From: Euphorbia lathyris | Lineage: Eukaryota; Streptophyta; Magnoliopsida; Malpighiales; Euphorbiaceae | DNA length: 64,000 bases | Direction: 5' to 3' | Assembly (NCBI RefSeq): GCF_963576675.1 | Contig: NC_088916.1 | Span: 88,181,501-88,245,500, forward strand | Position numbers and translations under genes: made by a program | Shown: positions 45,051 to 57,454 of the stretch, one piece after another | Layout of the letters: every line of letters begins with the position of its first letter | Numbering within the stretch: the first letter of the stretch is position 1 | Notes under the pieces: generated by a model | The model's database searches: none | The model's input: the letters and a program-made list of their open reading frames with translations, nothing else | Told to the model about the DNA's origin: nothing

Positions 45051-47010
45051 GGTTGTGTTTGTTTACAGGTAAATTGAGCAATTGTAACTTCTTTATGTGC
45101 TTTTGTTTTTTGTTGCTCACCAATCCATATGTATTTTGAACCTGTCTTTTTTTTTTTCCAGGAAACTATCTTGCTTAACAAATCAAATTACTGCTTACGA
45201 TTGTTTATAGTAAATCTTTGCACTTTTTCTTTGTTGGGTTTTATGTTTTAATGGCAATTCTGAAGATATAATGAGTTTTGCCGCTACCCTATCTTATTAT
45301 ATGTGTTTACAAATGGTGTATTATTATTAATCTTTCTTTAATTACTTGTTTACTATTATGGTTTTTTTAAAATGATTATGCCAAAAGGTGAGAATTTGAG
45401 GATTGTAATTGTGATTTCAATAGATCTATTGCTAAATGTGTTTGCTTATGAGTGGCTTACATAAGCTGTATGATGTGTTCTATGATGATATGATATGATT
45501 ATTTGAAACCCTATATGTTTGTTTTAAACTAGATATGCTAATTTTTGTTATTAGATGTTGCTCTCTGGTGTGTTTTTCTATATAACCTAGCTATCTGATG
45601 TGTCAGGATGATATGATTACTTGAAATTGAAACCATAAGTTTGTTTATGCTTTTTTTGTTATAATAAGTTTTTTGATACAAATAAAGATTGTTTGTTACA
45701 TGATGAGACTATGATGGTGATGCTTGATCTGAATATTATCTAAATTTCATCAGATAATTATCTTTGTTGTAATTTCATTCATTTCCAACTAGTTGAGATT
45801 GCAGCTTTGGGAGTAACCATTTTTAGCTTAATTTGCAATGGAGAAAATTGCAGAGTCCAAATCGTGTTTGTTCATTTAGTAAAACATTAGCAATTGTTCA
45901 TTTTAGTTTGGCAATGCTAGATATTTCTCTCAAAATACTAATTTGTTGTTTGTAACAAATTATCACGAAGTTGTTGGCGTCTGATTTTCTGAAATGGTAT
46001 TATTGTTTTGCTTCAATTCAGTTGCATACTTTTAGGCAGATTGATTCAACTCATGTACTTTTTATGCTTCTCCTGTATTCTTGTTTGGTATTTTCTGGTA
46101 GTAATTCATTGTATTTGTAATCACTATATTATATGGGTACTTTAATTGTTTGATCAACACCGAATGAATTTAAATCCATTGAACATCTTAATCTATTTTC
46201 ATTGTTTCCAAGTAAAGAGAGTGAATTATGAGATGAGCATTTTTTAGGATTATATATGTGCTGTGTTGCACTGAAACTGAATTTGAAACGAAATGCTGAA
46301 AAGCTAAGGAAGAAGAGTTCGACATAGTATATAAAAATGTAACTTGCTGGAAAAGAAAAATGTCTCCGTCTGTACAGGAAATGGAAGGATGATTTGAGCC
46401 ATGTTAGGAATTCAATTCTTACGTTCACTGGCTTTTTAGATGCTTAATTAATTCCGATTTAGGAAAACTTATGCGCAATAATCAGTGATTCATCAGAGAA
46501 AGAGAAAGGAATTCTTGTTAGAATATTTTAGATTCCATTGAGACAAGATGAAGATAATAATTAATTAATTAATTATAAAACAGATGAAGAAATCAATTCT
46601 GTTTTTATGGTTGTTTCGTCTTTGATCTACATGTTATAGCCATGAACTGGAGACCTTTTTTGGTTAATCTGAAAAAGTTTGAGATTGATGTTGGTTGAAG
46701 TTGATATGTTCCCGTACATGATAAAATCTAACTCGGTCGAGGGCATTTCTTAAAAGCAAATGCCTTTATGTGGATGTCTTAGATTATCCATTTGTTTTAT
46801 TATAATTAAAACCGCATCCTGCTTTTAGATCGTGATCCTTATTTTTGCATCCTGTCTGTAGTTAGTGGAAATCCAAAGCAAGGAGATTCAGATGGCGATG
46901 ATTGCTCAAAGATTTTTTTTCTAAAAAAGATGGACGCAGCAATGGAGATTCAGATGCTCCATCATCTGGTTGCTGCAAGAAGAAATGGTGGTCATCCAGC
47001 TTTAATGTCC

Positions 47011-47285
47011 AATCACTATGTGCCTTGACAAGAGTGATGGCTTTGACAAGTTGTTATGGCAAGCATATGTTTCTGCTAATAAAATTTTTGCACATAGGGT
47101 TATGAAGGTTATTAATCTTGAAGATGCTTTTGTATGGGTTCATGACCATCACTCTATGGTCCTCCTTACATTTTTGAGGAAGTGTTCCTACCGAGTTGAG
47201 CTTGGTTTCTTCATAAGTAGTTCATTTTCCTCGTCGGAAATTTATCAAACTCTATGAGTTAGAGACGAGATTATGTAAGCATTGC
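47011..47285 (+). pseudogene. TPS fragment, array copy 2 (plus strand)
   Basis: As in copy 1, but a TGA follows SSEIYQTL (frame 47018-47257), so the RDEIM end is lost from the frame, though its DNA is present. Confidence 0.85.
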
Positions 47286-49375
47286 TCAATGCTTTGATAT
47301 ATTAGTGGAATGGTTTTTGTGTTTAAAGTTAGAGTTTGATGCAATGAAACTAATTTTGTTCTAAATTAGTAAATGAATATGTTGTTCTAGACATGTGCAC
47401 CTAGTGATGTTCAATTTCCAATTCCAAATGATTATTTGGAGTTTCTCATATTTCGAGTTTGCCCTCGAATTCCATTATTAGCCAACTAAGAGTAGTTTAA
47501 GCTTCCATATAACTTCGTCGCCATATTAAAAAAAATTAGGGATAAGATATGTCTTTTTCCTGCCACTAGCTCCACTCTTTCTTAACTCTATATTTCCACG
47601 GGTTGGACTCAATCAAACTGTTCTTCTAGAAACAATGGGATACTGACAGCACCAAAGAAAACTTATTTTTAGATTTAGTTTCAGACAAATCAATCTACTT
47701 AATCTTATAATTAATAAATTTTAATAACTTTTTTAATTGCAATATCCTTTCAAAAACGGAGCACAAACATAGTATGCATATCATGTGATTTTATTTTGTT
47801 TAATCCATTATTTTTCTCAATTAAGTACTTATAAGCCTAACTCCTTACAAAGTCGTTGAAAAAAATAATGATTTTGTCCTTATCTTATAAAACAAGTTAA
47901 TTTTGTCAATTCATAATTTTTTTGTGATTTTTATTTTGATAATAGAAAATTTGATTTAATTTTATCATTTTCTAAATAATTTCGAATAAAACGTGCCCAC
48001 GGAATTTATTAGAAAATGATAAAATTGAACCAATATTTTACGGCAAGGATAAAAATTAAGTCATTTTATAAAATGAGATGGAGAATCCCAATAACCTGAA
48101 GATTAAAAGTGAGGTTTTCCTAAAAATAAATTTGATCCAAATTAAAATTAAATATGACTCGACAACACCACACGTAATCGATACTATCCCGATTAGGTTA
48201 ATACGAGATTGATATGAAATTTTTTGGGTCGGACTACGGTTTAATCATTTTGACACTAAGTCGAAATTGACACGACATGATCACAATACAAACTCAATAA
48301 TTGCAACATGTGATATTTATGTTGTAAGTTTTTGTACATTTTTTTATTGGGATAAGGGTCAAATTTAACCATAACGCTTCAATCAAAGTGCATATTTAGC
48401 CCCTAACATATGAAGTGATGCAAATTAAATCCTAATTTTTTCAAGCAAGACAAATTTTAGCAAAACACTGTTGAAAATTTAAAACGATTGGTTTACTGTT
48501 ATTTAATTGTCACATTGTATCTTCTAAATAAGTTTGTCAATAAATCGAAACAATTTCATATATTTTTTAATTGTTGTTTATAACTATATTAATAACACTG
48601 TAATATTTTACACAATTTGATAAAAAAAGTTGTGATTAATTTATATGTAGCAGATTTAGTTTTTAGCATTTTAGCAGAATTTTTACATTTTTTTTAGTAA
48701 TAAACTAATAACCTAAAGTTGTAGTAAAATACTAATAAAACATGGTTTTTCTAATTTTCGATAACGTAGGACTAAAATTGATCTTACTTTGAAATATTAT
48801 ACTTAAATTTGCACCATTTTGTACGTTAAGGTTAAATCAACACTACACTTAAAAATATTAGGGTTAAATATTAAAGACTAATATTTGGCCCAAACTCTTG
48901 CAGTGAGAGACACCCTGTGTCACATATAAAAATAAATAAAATAAATTATAGGTAAATACTTATGAACTTTTAAAAATTTAGAGAACAATTGAAGTTTTGT
49001 GGCTTTCGAATTTAATTATATAAAGATAGAAGTTATTAAATGCAATTGGACAAAAATAGGAGGTTATTAAAGATAATTAGACAAAAATAGAGGGTGTAAT
49101 TTAAAACTTTAGGGAGTAGGTGAGGTTTGAGAGTAAGGGATGACATCACCTATATAACTGGACTTACACCTTTGCTCTTCTCAATCGCCGAATAGCAATT
49201 AGGGTTACCCAATGTTCATAGATATCTCCTCTTTGAGATCTGAATAGCAGATAGCCCTTATATCAATTATGGACACGGTTAGGATTAAGGTTTATCTGCT
49301 CCAGAAAGTGGCGTAATCAAATCTATAGAAATCAATGGTTAGAATTAGGGTTTATCTTCTCTATCAAGTTAGCAT

Positions 49376-49576
49376 TCAACAATGCTTTTAGGATCTCATC
49401 TCTAACTACTCGTTCGTCTGGTAAATTTCCAATGAGAATCAAGCTTAATTCGGTAGAAACCCTTCCTCAAGAAAGAAGGGAGGAGCATCAAGTGATGGTT
49501 ATGAACCCTACAAAATCATCTTCCGGATTAACAACCTCCATAACTTTATCTGGTAAAATATTATTAGCAAAAAAAG
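49376..49576 (-). pseudogene. TPS fragment, array copy 3 (minus strand)
   Basis: Same fragment as the other minus-strand U copies; it lies just left of the deletion joint. Confidence 0.78.
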
Positions 49577-50580
49577 GTTGTGTTAGATTGATTACTATAT
49601 TATATGGGTACTTTAATTGTTATGAACCCTACAATATCAAGCTTCTCCTGTATTCTTGTTTGGTATTTTCTGGTAGTAATTCATTGTATTTGTAATCACT
49701 ATATATTATATGGGTACTTTAATTGTTTGATCAACACCGAATGAATTTAAATCCATTGAACATCTTAATCTATTTTCATTGTTTCCAAGTAAAGAGAGTG
49801 AATTATGAGATGAGCATTTTTGAGGATTATATATGTGCTGTGTTGCACTGAAACTGAATTTGAAACCAAATGCTGAAAAGCTAAGGAAGAAGAGTTCGAC
49901 ATAGTATATAAAAATGTAACTTGCTGGAAAAGAAAAATGTCTCCGTCTGTACAGGAAATGGAAGGATGATTTGAGCCATGTTAGGAATTCAATTCTTACG
50001 TTCACTGGCTTTTTAGATGCTTAATTAATTCCGATTTAGGAAAACTTATGCGCAATAATCAGTGATTCATCAGAGAAAGAGAAAGGAATTCTTGTTAGAA
50101 TATTTTAGATTCCATTGAGACAAGATGAAGATAATAATTAATTAATTAATTATAAAATAGATGAAGAAATTAATTCTGTTTTTATGGTTGTTTCGTCTTT
50201 GATCTACATGTTATAGCCATGAACAGGAGACCTTTTTTGGTTAATTTGAAAAAGTTTGAGATTGATGTTGGTTGAAGTTGATATGTTCCCGTACATGATG
50301 AAATCTAACTCGGTCGAGGGCATTTCTTAAAAGCAAATGCCTTTATGTGGATGTCTTAGATTATCCATTTGTTTTATTATATTTAAAACCGCATCCTGCT
50401 TTTAGATCGTGATCCTTATTTTTGCATCCTGTATGTAGTTAGTGGAAATCCAAAGCAAGGAGATTCAGATGGCGATGATTGCTCAAATTTTTTTTTTCTA
50501 AAAAAGATGGACGCGGCAATGGAGATTCAGATGCTCCATCATCTGCAAGAAGAAATGGTGGTCATCCAGCTTTAATGTCC

Positions 50581-50870
50581 AATCATTATGTGCCTCGACA
50601 AGAGTGATGGTTTTGACAAGTTGTTGTGGCAAGCATATGTTTCTGCTAATAAAATTTTGGCACATAGGGTTATGAAGGTTATTAATCTTGAAGATGCTTT
50701 TGTATGGGTTCATGACCATCACTCTATGGTCCTCCTTACATTTTTGAGGAAGTGTTCCTACCGAGTTGAGCTTGGTTTCTTCATAAGTAGTTCATTTTCC
50801 TCATCGGAAATTTATCAAAATCTACAAGTTAGAGACGAGATTATGTAAGCATTGCTCAATTCTTTGATAT
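50581..50870 (+). pseudogene. TPS fragment, array copy 3 (plus strand)
   Basis: Frame from the ATG at 50588, 86 codons, with DGFDKLLWQAYVSANKILAH, VWVHDHHSM, SSEIYQNLQVRDEIM. A 9-base deletion in the leader removed the VAA codons. Confidence 0.85.
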
Positions 50871-51816
50871 ATTAGTGGAATGCAATGAAACTAATTTTGT
50901 TCTAAATTAGGAAATGAATATGTTGTTCTAGACATGTGCACCCAGTGATGTTCAATTTCCAATTCCAAATGATTATTTGGAGTTTCTCATATTTGGAGTT
51001 TGCCCTCGAATTCCATTATTAGCGAACTAAGAGTAGTTTAATATATGTTTTTTCCTGCCACTGGCTCCACTCTTTCTTAACTCTAGATTTCCACGGGTGG
51101 GACTGAATCAAACTGTTCTTCTAAAAACAATGGGATACTGACAGCACCAAAGAAATCTTATTTTTAGATTTAGTTTCAGACAAATCAATCTACTCAATCT
51201 TATAATTAATAAATTTTAACAACTTTTTTAATTGCAATATCCTTTCAAAAACCGAGCACAAACATAGTATGAATATCATGTGATTTTATTTTGTTTAATC
51301 CATTATTTTTCTCAGTTAAGTACTTATAAGCCTAACTCCTTCCAAAGTCGTTGAAAAAAATAATGATTTTGTCCTTATCTTATAAAACAAGTTAATTTTG
51401 TCCATTCATAAATTTTTTGTGATTTTAATTTTGATAATAGAAAATTTGATTTAATCTTTGCACTTTTTCTTTGTTGGGTTTTATGTTTTAATGGCAATTC
51501 TGAAGATATAATGAGTTTTGCTTATGAGTGGCTTACATAAGCTGTCTGATGTGTTCTATGATGATATGATTATTTGAAACCCTACAAGTTTGTCTTAAAC
51601 TTGATATGCTAATTTTTTTTATTAGATGTTTCTCTCTGGTGTGTATGTTTATGAGTGCATTATATAACCTATCTAATGTGTTAGAGTGATATGATTACTT
51701 GAAATTGAAACCACAAGTTTGTTTATGCTTCTTTTGTTATGATATGTTTTTTGACACAAATCAAGCTTGTTTGTTATTTCTTATGATGAAACTATGCTTG
51801 TGACACTTGATCTGAA

Positions 51817-52017
51817 TGTGAGAAAATGGCTTTGTTTTGAAGAAAATGAATTTGATTGGTGGGGGTGTATTTGTTATTAGGGACTTTGCTCTTAAGAGCT
51901 CTTTTCCTATCCCACATGGAAAACTTACCAATAGTTGAAAGAGTATATATAGAGTTGGGTCTCACAAGCCTTTAAATTTTGTTTAGTAGGTTTTGGCAAA
52001 TACACCACATGCATGCA
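51817..52017 (+). repeat. LTR fragment in right V
   Basis: Second copy of 17396-17587, inherited with V. Confidence 0.6.
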
Positions 52018-52830
52018 TTGCAATTTTAGGAGTAACAATTTTTAGCTTAATAAAGCATTAGCAATTGTTCATTTTAGTTTGGCAATGATCAGGAAGTTGT
52101 TGGTGTCTGATTTCTGAAATGGTATTATTATTTTTCTTCAATTCAGTTGCCTACTTTTAGGCAGATTGATTCAACTCATGCACTTTTTATGCTTCTTCTT
52201 TATTCTTGTTTGATATTTTCTGGTAATAATTCATTGCATTTGTAATGACTATATTATATGTTTTTTTAATTGTTTGATCATCATCAATAAATTATCTACC
52301 AATAAAATTATGAGACGATTTTACTCTCTTATTCTTGTTTGATTGCCTTTAAGCTCCCCCGAACTTTTAAAAGTTCTAAATGGTCTCTTATTCTTGTTTG
52401 ATTGCATTCAATAACCCCTTATTTCTGAATAGAATCTTTTGGATGTAGAAAGTTAGATACATGCTCGGCCACATGTAAAAAAAAAAACTTATTTCATGGG
52501 GATAGTTGAAGTTTTGAGATTATACAATTGGACAAATATAAAGGTTATTGAATGGCATTGGATAAGAATATAATGTTATTGAATGTAATTAGATAAGAAT
52601 AGAGAGTAATTTAGCACTTTTAAAAATTTAGAGGGTTGTTGGAATGTATGAAACTTATTATTTGATACTGATTAAATATCTCACACAAATGGTCTCGCCT
52701 ATATAACTTTACTTACTTCACAACTTTGGTTTTCTCCGTCCCTCTCTTCTCTTCTCTGTAAATGTGTGTGCATTCTAATGATACCTCCCCCGATAGATCT
52801 CAAATCTGGAAAGTTGTTGTGATCTCAAAT

Positions 52831-52960
52831 CTATGAAAACCAATTAAATGAGCATTCAACAATGCCTTCAGAATCTCATCAAGTGATGGTCATGAACCCT
52901 GCAAAATCATCTTGACTATTAATAAACTCCATGACTTTATCTGCTAAAATATTATTAGCA
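52831..52960 (-). pseudogene. TPS fragment in right V (minus strand)
   Basis: Same as 18425-18560, with ADKVMEFINSQDDF and LLNAHLIGFHRF on the minus strand. Confidence 0.8.
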
Positions 52961-54002
52961 CAAAGCACTATATTTGAATTGGCCAATTCCAAGTTATTTT
53001 TGACTTTTTGTTGGCATTTACTATTTGTTGCTCATTGGATTTTGATTCTATAATGAATTGTTTTTTTTTTTTGCTGGAAATATTTTGTTTCCGAGCAACT
53101 AGTTAAAAGCTATTGAATTTTAGAAGCATAATTCTTTCTGGTAAATCTTTGGACTTTTCATCTGTTGAATTTTAGGGTTCAATGAGAATTGTGAAGATTA
53201 TACACCTAATCTATGCTATTGGGAAATATGCTTATCTAATATTAGTTGAATGCTAGGAACAACATCATTATATTCCATGAATTACTGGTAATGAGGTTTG
53301 GGGCTTACTAATTGTTTTCTAACTGTCAAAAAAGATTCTCTGTAATTATAAATATAATCATAATTTTTGTGGAATAGTAATAGTCTTCCAATTCAATTGA
53401 ATTTCTAGTTTGAAAACTTTATTTGTTTATAACCAATTATAATTCAATTTAATTAATTGTCATAGTAAAATTCAATTAATTATTTTGTAAGTGTAAAAAG
53501 AAGACTATAATTAAAATGCATAGTCCGTTGGTTCTGGCTGGTCAGGAAGAGATTCACATAGGGACTAATGTTATTTGGAAATTACTTTCTATATGAGCTA
53601 GCATGCGGGCTTTCCAGTGGTAGTTGTGAGAGTCTTATACTCCATCGTTCCACAACACATGTCTTTCTAGAGAATTTTTTTTTGTTCCACAATACATGAT
53701 ATTTTGCTTCAATTTATGACACATTAATTTGCTTTGACCAAATATACCCCTATTTTAGTTGACTTTTTGCCTTGGGAATAGATAAAGTTACTAGTAGATG
53801 CAATTAATATAAGGGTAACAAAGTCTTTCACTTAAAATTAATTGCATTTCTTAATTAGTGTGCATTAACCTTAACATGCATGTATTTTGGAACAGAGGGA
53901 GTACTTGTCATAGAAGCTTCACAAACTCCTTTTATTAGTTCAGGGATGCAGAATCACCAGATAGTCACAAGTCTTCGAAATAGGTACATTGGAAGTATCA
54001 AT

Positions 54003-54746
54003 CCATGAAAAACAATAATATAAAGAAGTGATTATAGTTCATATTCGGATGTGAAAACCACTGGTACCAAAGAAAATGACACTTTCTTAATGCATATTTA
54101 TAAATAGGAAACATCTAGCAAATAAATACCTATAACTTGAACAAGCATGTGAGAGTTTTTTCTGGAGGTAGTCAAAGGGTCAGATTTGAATCTTACAATA
54201 CTTCCTACTATCTTTTCTTCAAATTTTCTGAATCCTCAGAAGCTCCTGAACTAAACTCTTTTTCAAATAGATAAGTTTAATATTATCAGGAATAATGGCA
54301 GACTGATAGCAAATTCAATTTTGACTGTTGTTCGCTGTTTGAAATTAATTGCATTAGTGTTAATGAATATCTCTTTGCCTTTGTTCTTTATTTGTTCAGA
54401 AAACTAGCAACAAATAAAGAACAAAGGCAAGAAGATACCCATTAACACTAATGCAATTAATTTCAAACAGCGAACAACAACCAAAATTGAATTTCCTACC
54501 AATCTGCCATATTCCTGATAATATTAAACTTATCTGTTTGAAAAAGAGTTTAGTTCAGGAGCTTCTCCGGGATTCATAAACATTTGAAGAAAGATAGTAG
54601 GAAGTACTGTAAGAGTCAAATCTGACCCTTATGACTACCTCCAGAAAAACTCTCACATGCTTGTTCAAGTTATAGTTTTTTTTGATATTAGTACTGTAAG
54701 AGTCAAATCTGACCCTTATCACTTCTTTATATTATTGTTTTTCTTG
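54003..54746. repeat. Palindrome, right copy, with damaged right arm
   Basis: Left arm 54003-54396, loop CAGAAAACTAGC (54397-54408), right arm from 54409. In the right arm the piece around 54680-54720 is a second copy of AGTACTGTAAGAGTCAAATC (first at about 54604), replacing about 80 bp of normal arm. This looks like template switching. Confidence 0.88.
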
Positions 54747-54763
54747 GACGTTGGGATAATAAT

Positions 54764-55194
54764 TTGAAGTCAACATCCGAATTCCATATGTATATGGAGC
54801 AAATGCAACAAGTCTTGGAAAAAGCTGGGATGTCCTATCATGCGAAAGAGCAGGCTTATCAAAACTCGAGTATCCAACAACAAATGTTTCTTAGCGAGTT
54901 CGATCATCAGAATAACATGGTTCATAATTTGCACAAGGCGAAGATGGAGGAGCAACAAAGAAGACATATGGAGACTTCTAGGCTCAAACACGAACTATAC
55001 ATGACGAGAAATCTCTTAGATGGCTATGAAAAAGCTTTGAATGAGACAACTAAAGAATTCACCGAGTATAGAAAGAAATGCCCTTTGCATGAAGAACCAA
55101 TTTACATGGATACAGGGTCTGGTGGTCCTGTTTTGAGCACGAGTGAACCGGAGAAGTTGCCTTTTAAAGAAGAGATGACACAATGTCACAACAC
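54764..55194 (+). pseudogene. Coiled-coil protein exon, right copy, cut by CACTA
   Basis: Nearly identical to 20418-20873 (first ATG 54788). After MTQCHN the frame runs into the transposon terminus, which would add about 22 foreign residues before a stop at 55271-55273. The 8-bp CACAATGT repeat that precedes the insertion is already present, so the frame was broken before the transposon arrived. Confidence 0.65.
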
Positions 55195-55350
55195 TACAAA
55201 AAAAGAGAGTTTCAGGCACAAATTCTTAGGGACGATTATATTATATTGTCCTCTATTAACATTATTGAATTAGTAAAGAAGACATAATTTTGTATTGTCT
55301 CTAATACACTTTAATAGTATAATTGGGGACAATTTGATATTAGTATATAT
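55192..55350 (+). repeat. CACTA left terminus and subterminal motifs
   Basis: After the terminal repeat, short variants of a GACAAT/ATTGTC motif recur on both strands (GGGACGATT at 55230, ATTGTCCTC, AAGACATAATTT, ATTGTCTCT, GGGGACAATTT at about 55326). In En/Spm such subterminal repeats bind TNPA; that this set does so is inferred. Confidence 0.5.
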
Positions 55351-56815
55351 TTATATTAATTATAATCAATTAAATTTATTACTTTTTAACATATTTCGAA
55401 TTAAATTTTTATTTTGGAAAACAATCTGTACTCTTTGGGGACCACGCAGCCAACCCTTCACCTACCTCATTTCCATGGCCCCCGTCTTCACCTCAAGAGC
55501 AAAACTCTCTGTAGAAATTAAGTTTTCATCTTTGGGTTATTCATTCTTTTCTTACTCTCTTTAAATCCACTGAAATTGAAACTGGTGTGAGATGAAATTC
55601 TATTATTATTTCATCTTTACTCTCTTCTTCTCTCTATTATTTCTTCATCAGCATCTTATTCTTCCTACCAAGCTGAGAAGGGCCAGCAATCTAGAAGCCA
55701 ATTTATATTTTAATTGAAGCTGAGAGAATTAACCCCTAATTACTGGATGAGTTTATTGCCTAAGGAGGCACTTGACAATTCTGCCTTTTACTTAGATCTA
55801 GGGCGAAAATTGGAGACTATTTGTATACTCCAATCCATGACTCAGCTGGTAGATGGAGCTCAAGGTTTTCTTTCTCAAAGAAATAATAAAATTGGAGAGA
55901 ACTGTGATTTCAGCGCTAGAATCCCTTGACAGGTAATTTGGTCCTCTATTCTAATGGAGTTTTGTATGCTCATATTAGATTTTTGAAATTTAGTAATTTG
56001 ATTTATTCTGTGATTTAAGTTTCCTAAGGGATAAAAACCAAATACTGATGAAAACGTGTATCATTTAACACGATCTTAAGCTGTGATTTGGAGGGTAAAT
56101 TTGGCGCCACTTTTTTTGTGGAATAAAACCCACGTAATACAGACTCACTAAGTTTTCCTGTGCTATACCAACATTTTCTACAAGTCTGGTAGCGTTTTTG
56201 TTCTTTACACACTAGGTATTCCTTCTCTTTCTCTGTCAATTTTTTTTTTCAATATTTATGATTCATCTGTAGTTGGTTAACATTTGTTATTAGTTGGTTA
56301 ACAATTGATTTTTATACTTATTTGTATGATTCACTTAAGAGTAATATGGAAAAAAAACAACAGGTGGAAATTTTGTATGCAGCTTGATTATTTTGCTTCG
56401 ACGGAGTTTGGTGGTATGGGTTCAATTTTCAAATATCCTAATTGGTATTTGTTTAGTTAGCTAGACAAAACTAAATTATGAAATGGGAATTGGGAATTGG
56501 ATTAAAAAAATTCCTGTGTTGGTCTTTGATTAAGCAATATTAGAATTTTTATGGCATATTTTGATGAAAACACAAGATTGAGTGCATCAAACTTGAGAAG
56601 TGGAATATTCCTGGAAACAAACCATGAGTATATTTAACTTCAAAGTGATTTTTGACTGTTCAGAGATGAATTTGATCACAAGAAAAATGCTTACATTTGT
56701 ATATGTACAGAAAATATTGTCTTGAAAAAGATGAAATTTGATTATGAAAATGAGAATGTAGCCCATGAGTATGACTAATGGGAAAGGAAAAAGTAGTATT
56801 TATTATATGTGAGGG
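55351..56815. other. CACTA 5' non-coding region
   Basis: Open frames here are short and without motifs. A pyrimidine-rich stretch (CTTTACTCTCTTCTTCTCTC, about 55614-55633) and AT-rich DNA are the main features. I see no gene. Confidence 0.5.
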
Positions 56816-56863
56816 TATACGTAGTCATACATGTCAAGCTATACGTAGTCATACATGTCAAAC
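56816..56863 (+). repeat. 24-bp tandem repeat before a TATA box
   Basis: TATACGTAGTCATACATGTCAAGC is given here only by position: two copies, 56816-56839 and 56840-56863, with core TACGTAGTCATACATGTCAA. They are followed at once by TATAAATA. Confidence 0.88.
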
Positions 56864-56871
56864 TATAAATA
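56864..56871 (+). promoter_or_regulatory. Candidate promoter TATA box of the transposase gene
   Basis: TATAAATA directly follows the tandem repeat and lies about 590 bp upstream of the first ATG of the Transposase_24-type gene; a 5' intron (acceptor near 57423) is possible. Placement is inferred. Confidence 0.5.
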
Positions 56872-57454
56872 GAGCATTGAGGTCAATTCATTAGATATCA
56901 TGGTTATCTGGATCTGGAGTTTACACGCACAAAAAAAGGAAAAAAAAAGATATTACAATCTGGGAAAAGAGACAGGTCAAAAAAGAAGAAATGATGTCAG
57001 TTTCAATAGAAGCTCTGTTTTTTTCTCCTCTGTTGTTTGTTGTTCCCTTAGCTAATGTGTTTGATGTTTATATTCAGCACTTAGTCTTGTTAAGTTGATG
57101 TTAATTCTGTAAATTAGATTATAATTGTTTCTGTATAATTATGATTTCTGCTATGATTTAAATCTTAGACTTAGAAAACTAGGCATTTTGTTTACTTGAT
57201 TTTTTTATTTTTTTCTATGAAGGATATAAAAATTATGAATCACTTAAGAGTAATTTCTATGTAACTCAAATCATAAATTAAGCCTTAAATAACAAAACAA
57301 ACACAAAAAAAAAACATCACAGTATATGTGTTTTTGGATCTGCTTCTTTAATACATGAAAGAATTTGACTATTGAGCTTGTATTTTATAGATGTATTTTG
57401 GACTAAGAAATTATTTCTGACAGGTTATAAAAAGGTTAATTCAATTGTTAGAGT

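Larger units (their letters stand above)
43449..47979 (+). repeat. U array, copy 2 (about 4531 bp)
   Basis: Complete unit with no large internal change. By eye it is closer to copy 1 than either is to the left copy at 12138. Confidence 0.92.
47980..51446 (+). repeat. U array, copy 3, with internal deletion
   Basis: It follows the unit to about 49577, then about 1 kb is missing and replaced by a scrambled joint (49578-49650) that contains a displaced piece TTGTTATGAACCCTACAAT. The unit resumes at about 49640 and stops at 51446, where it joins V through a 3-4 base match (TTTAAT against GTGAAT). Confidence 0.88.
51447..55191 (+). repeat. Segment V, right copy, ended by the CACTA insertion
   Basis: Collinear with 17020-20845. 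Differences include about 30 bp missing near 52490 and an altered right arm of the palindrome (54676-54720). The CACTA element begins right after CACAATGTCACAA. Confidence 0.92.

Noticed and set aside
46129..50005. A 99-codon minus-strand frame found in two array copies (46129-46428 and 49706-50005)
   Set aside because: It is shared only because the DNA is duplicated; it has no motif, the left U copy does not keep it, and it is rich in Phe and Ser as expected from AT-rich antisense sequence.
12138..53000. Functional TPS gene in one of the repeats
   Set aside because: Every copy holds only about 60-100 residues of an enzyme of some 850, with stops or frameshifts; no N-terminal, phosphatase or other exons were found.
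55295..55929. Small frames in the CACTA 5' region as genes
   Set aside because: No motifs and no splice-supported extension; most likely untranslated leader or spacer.
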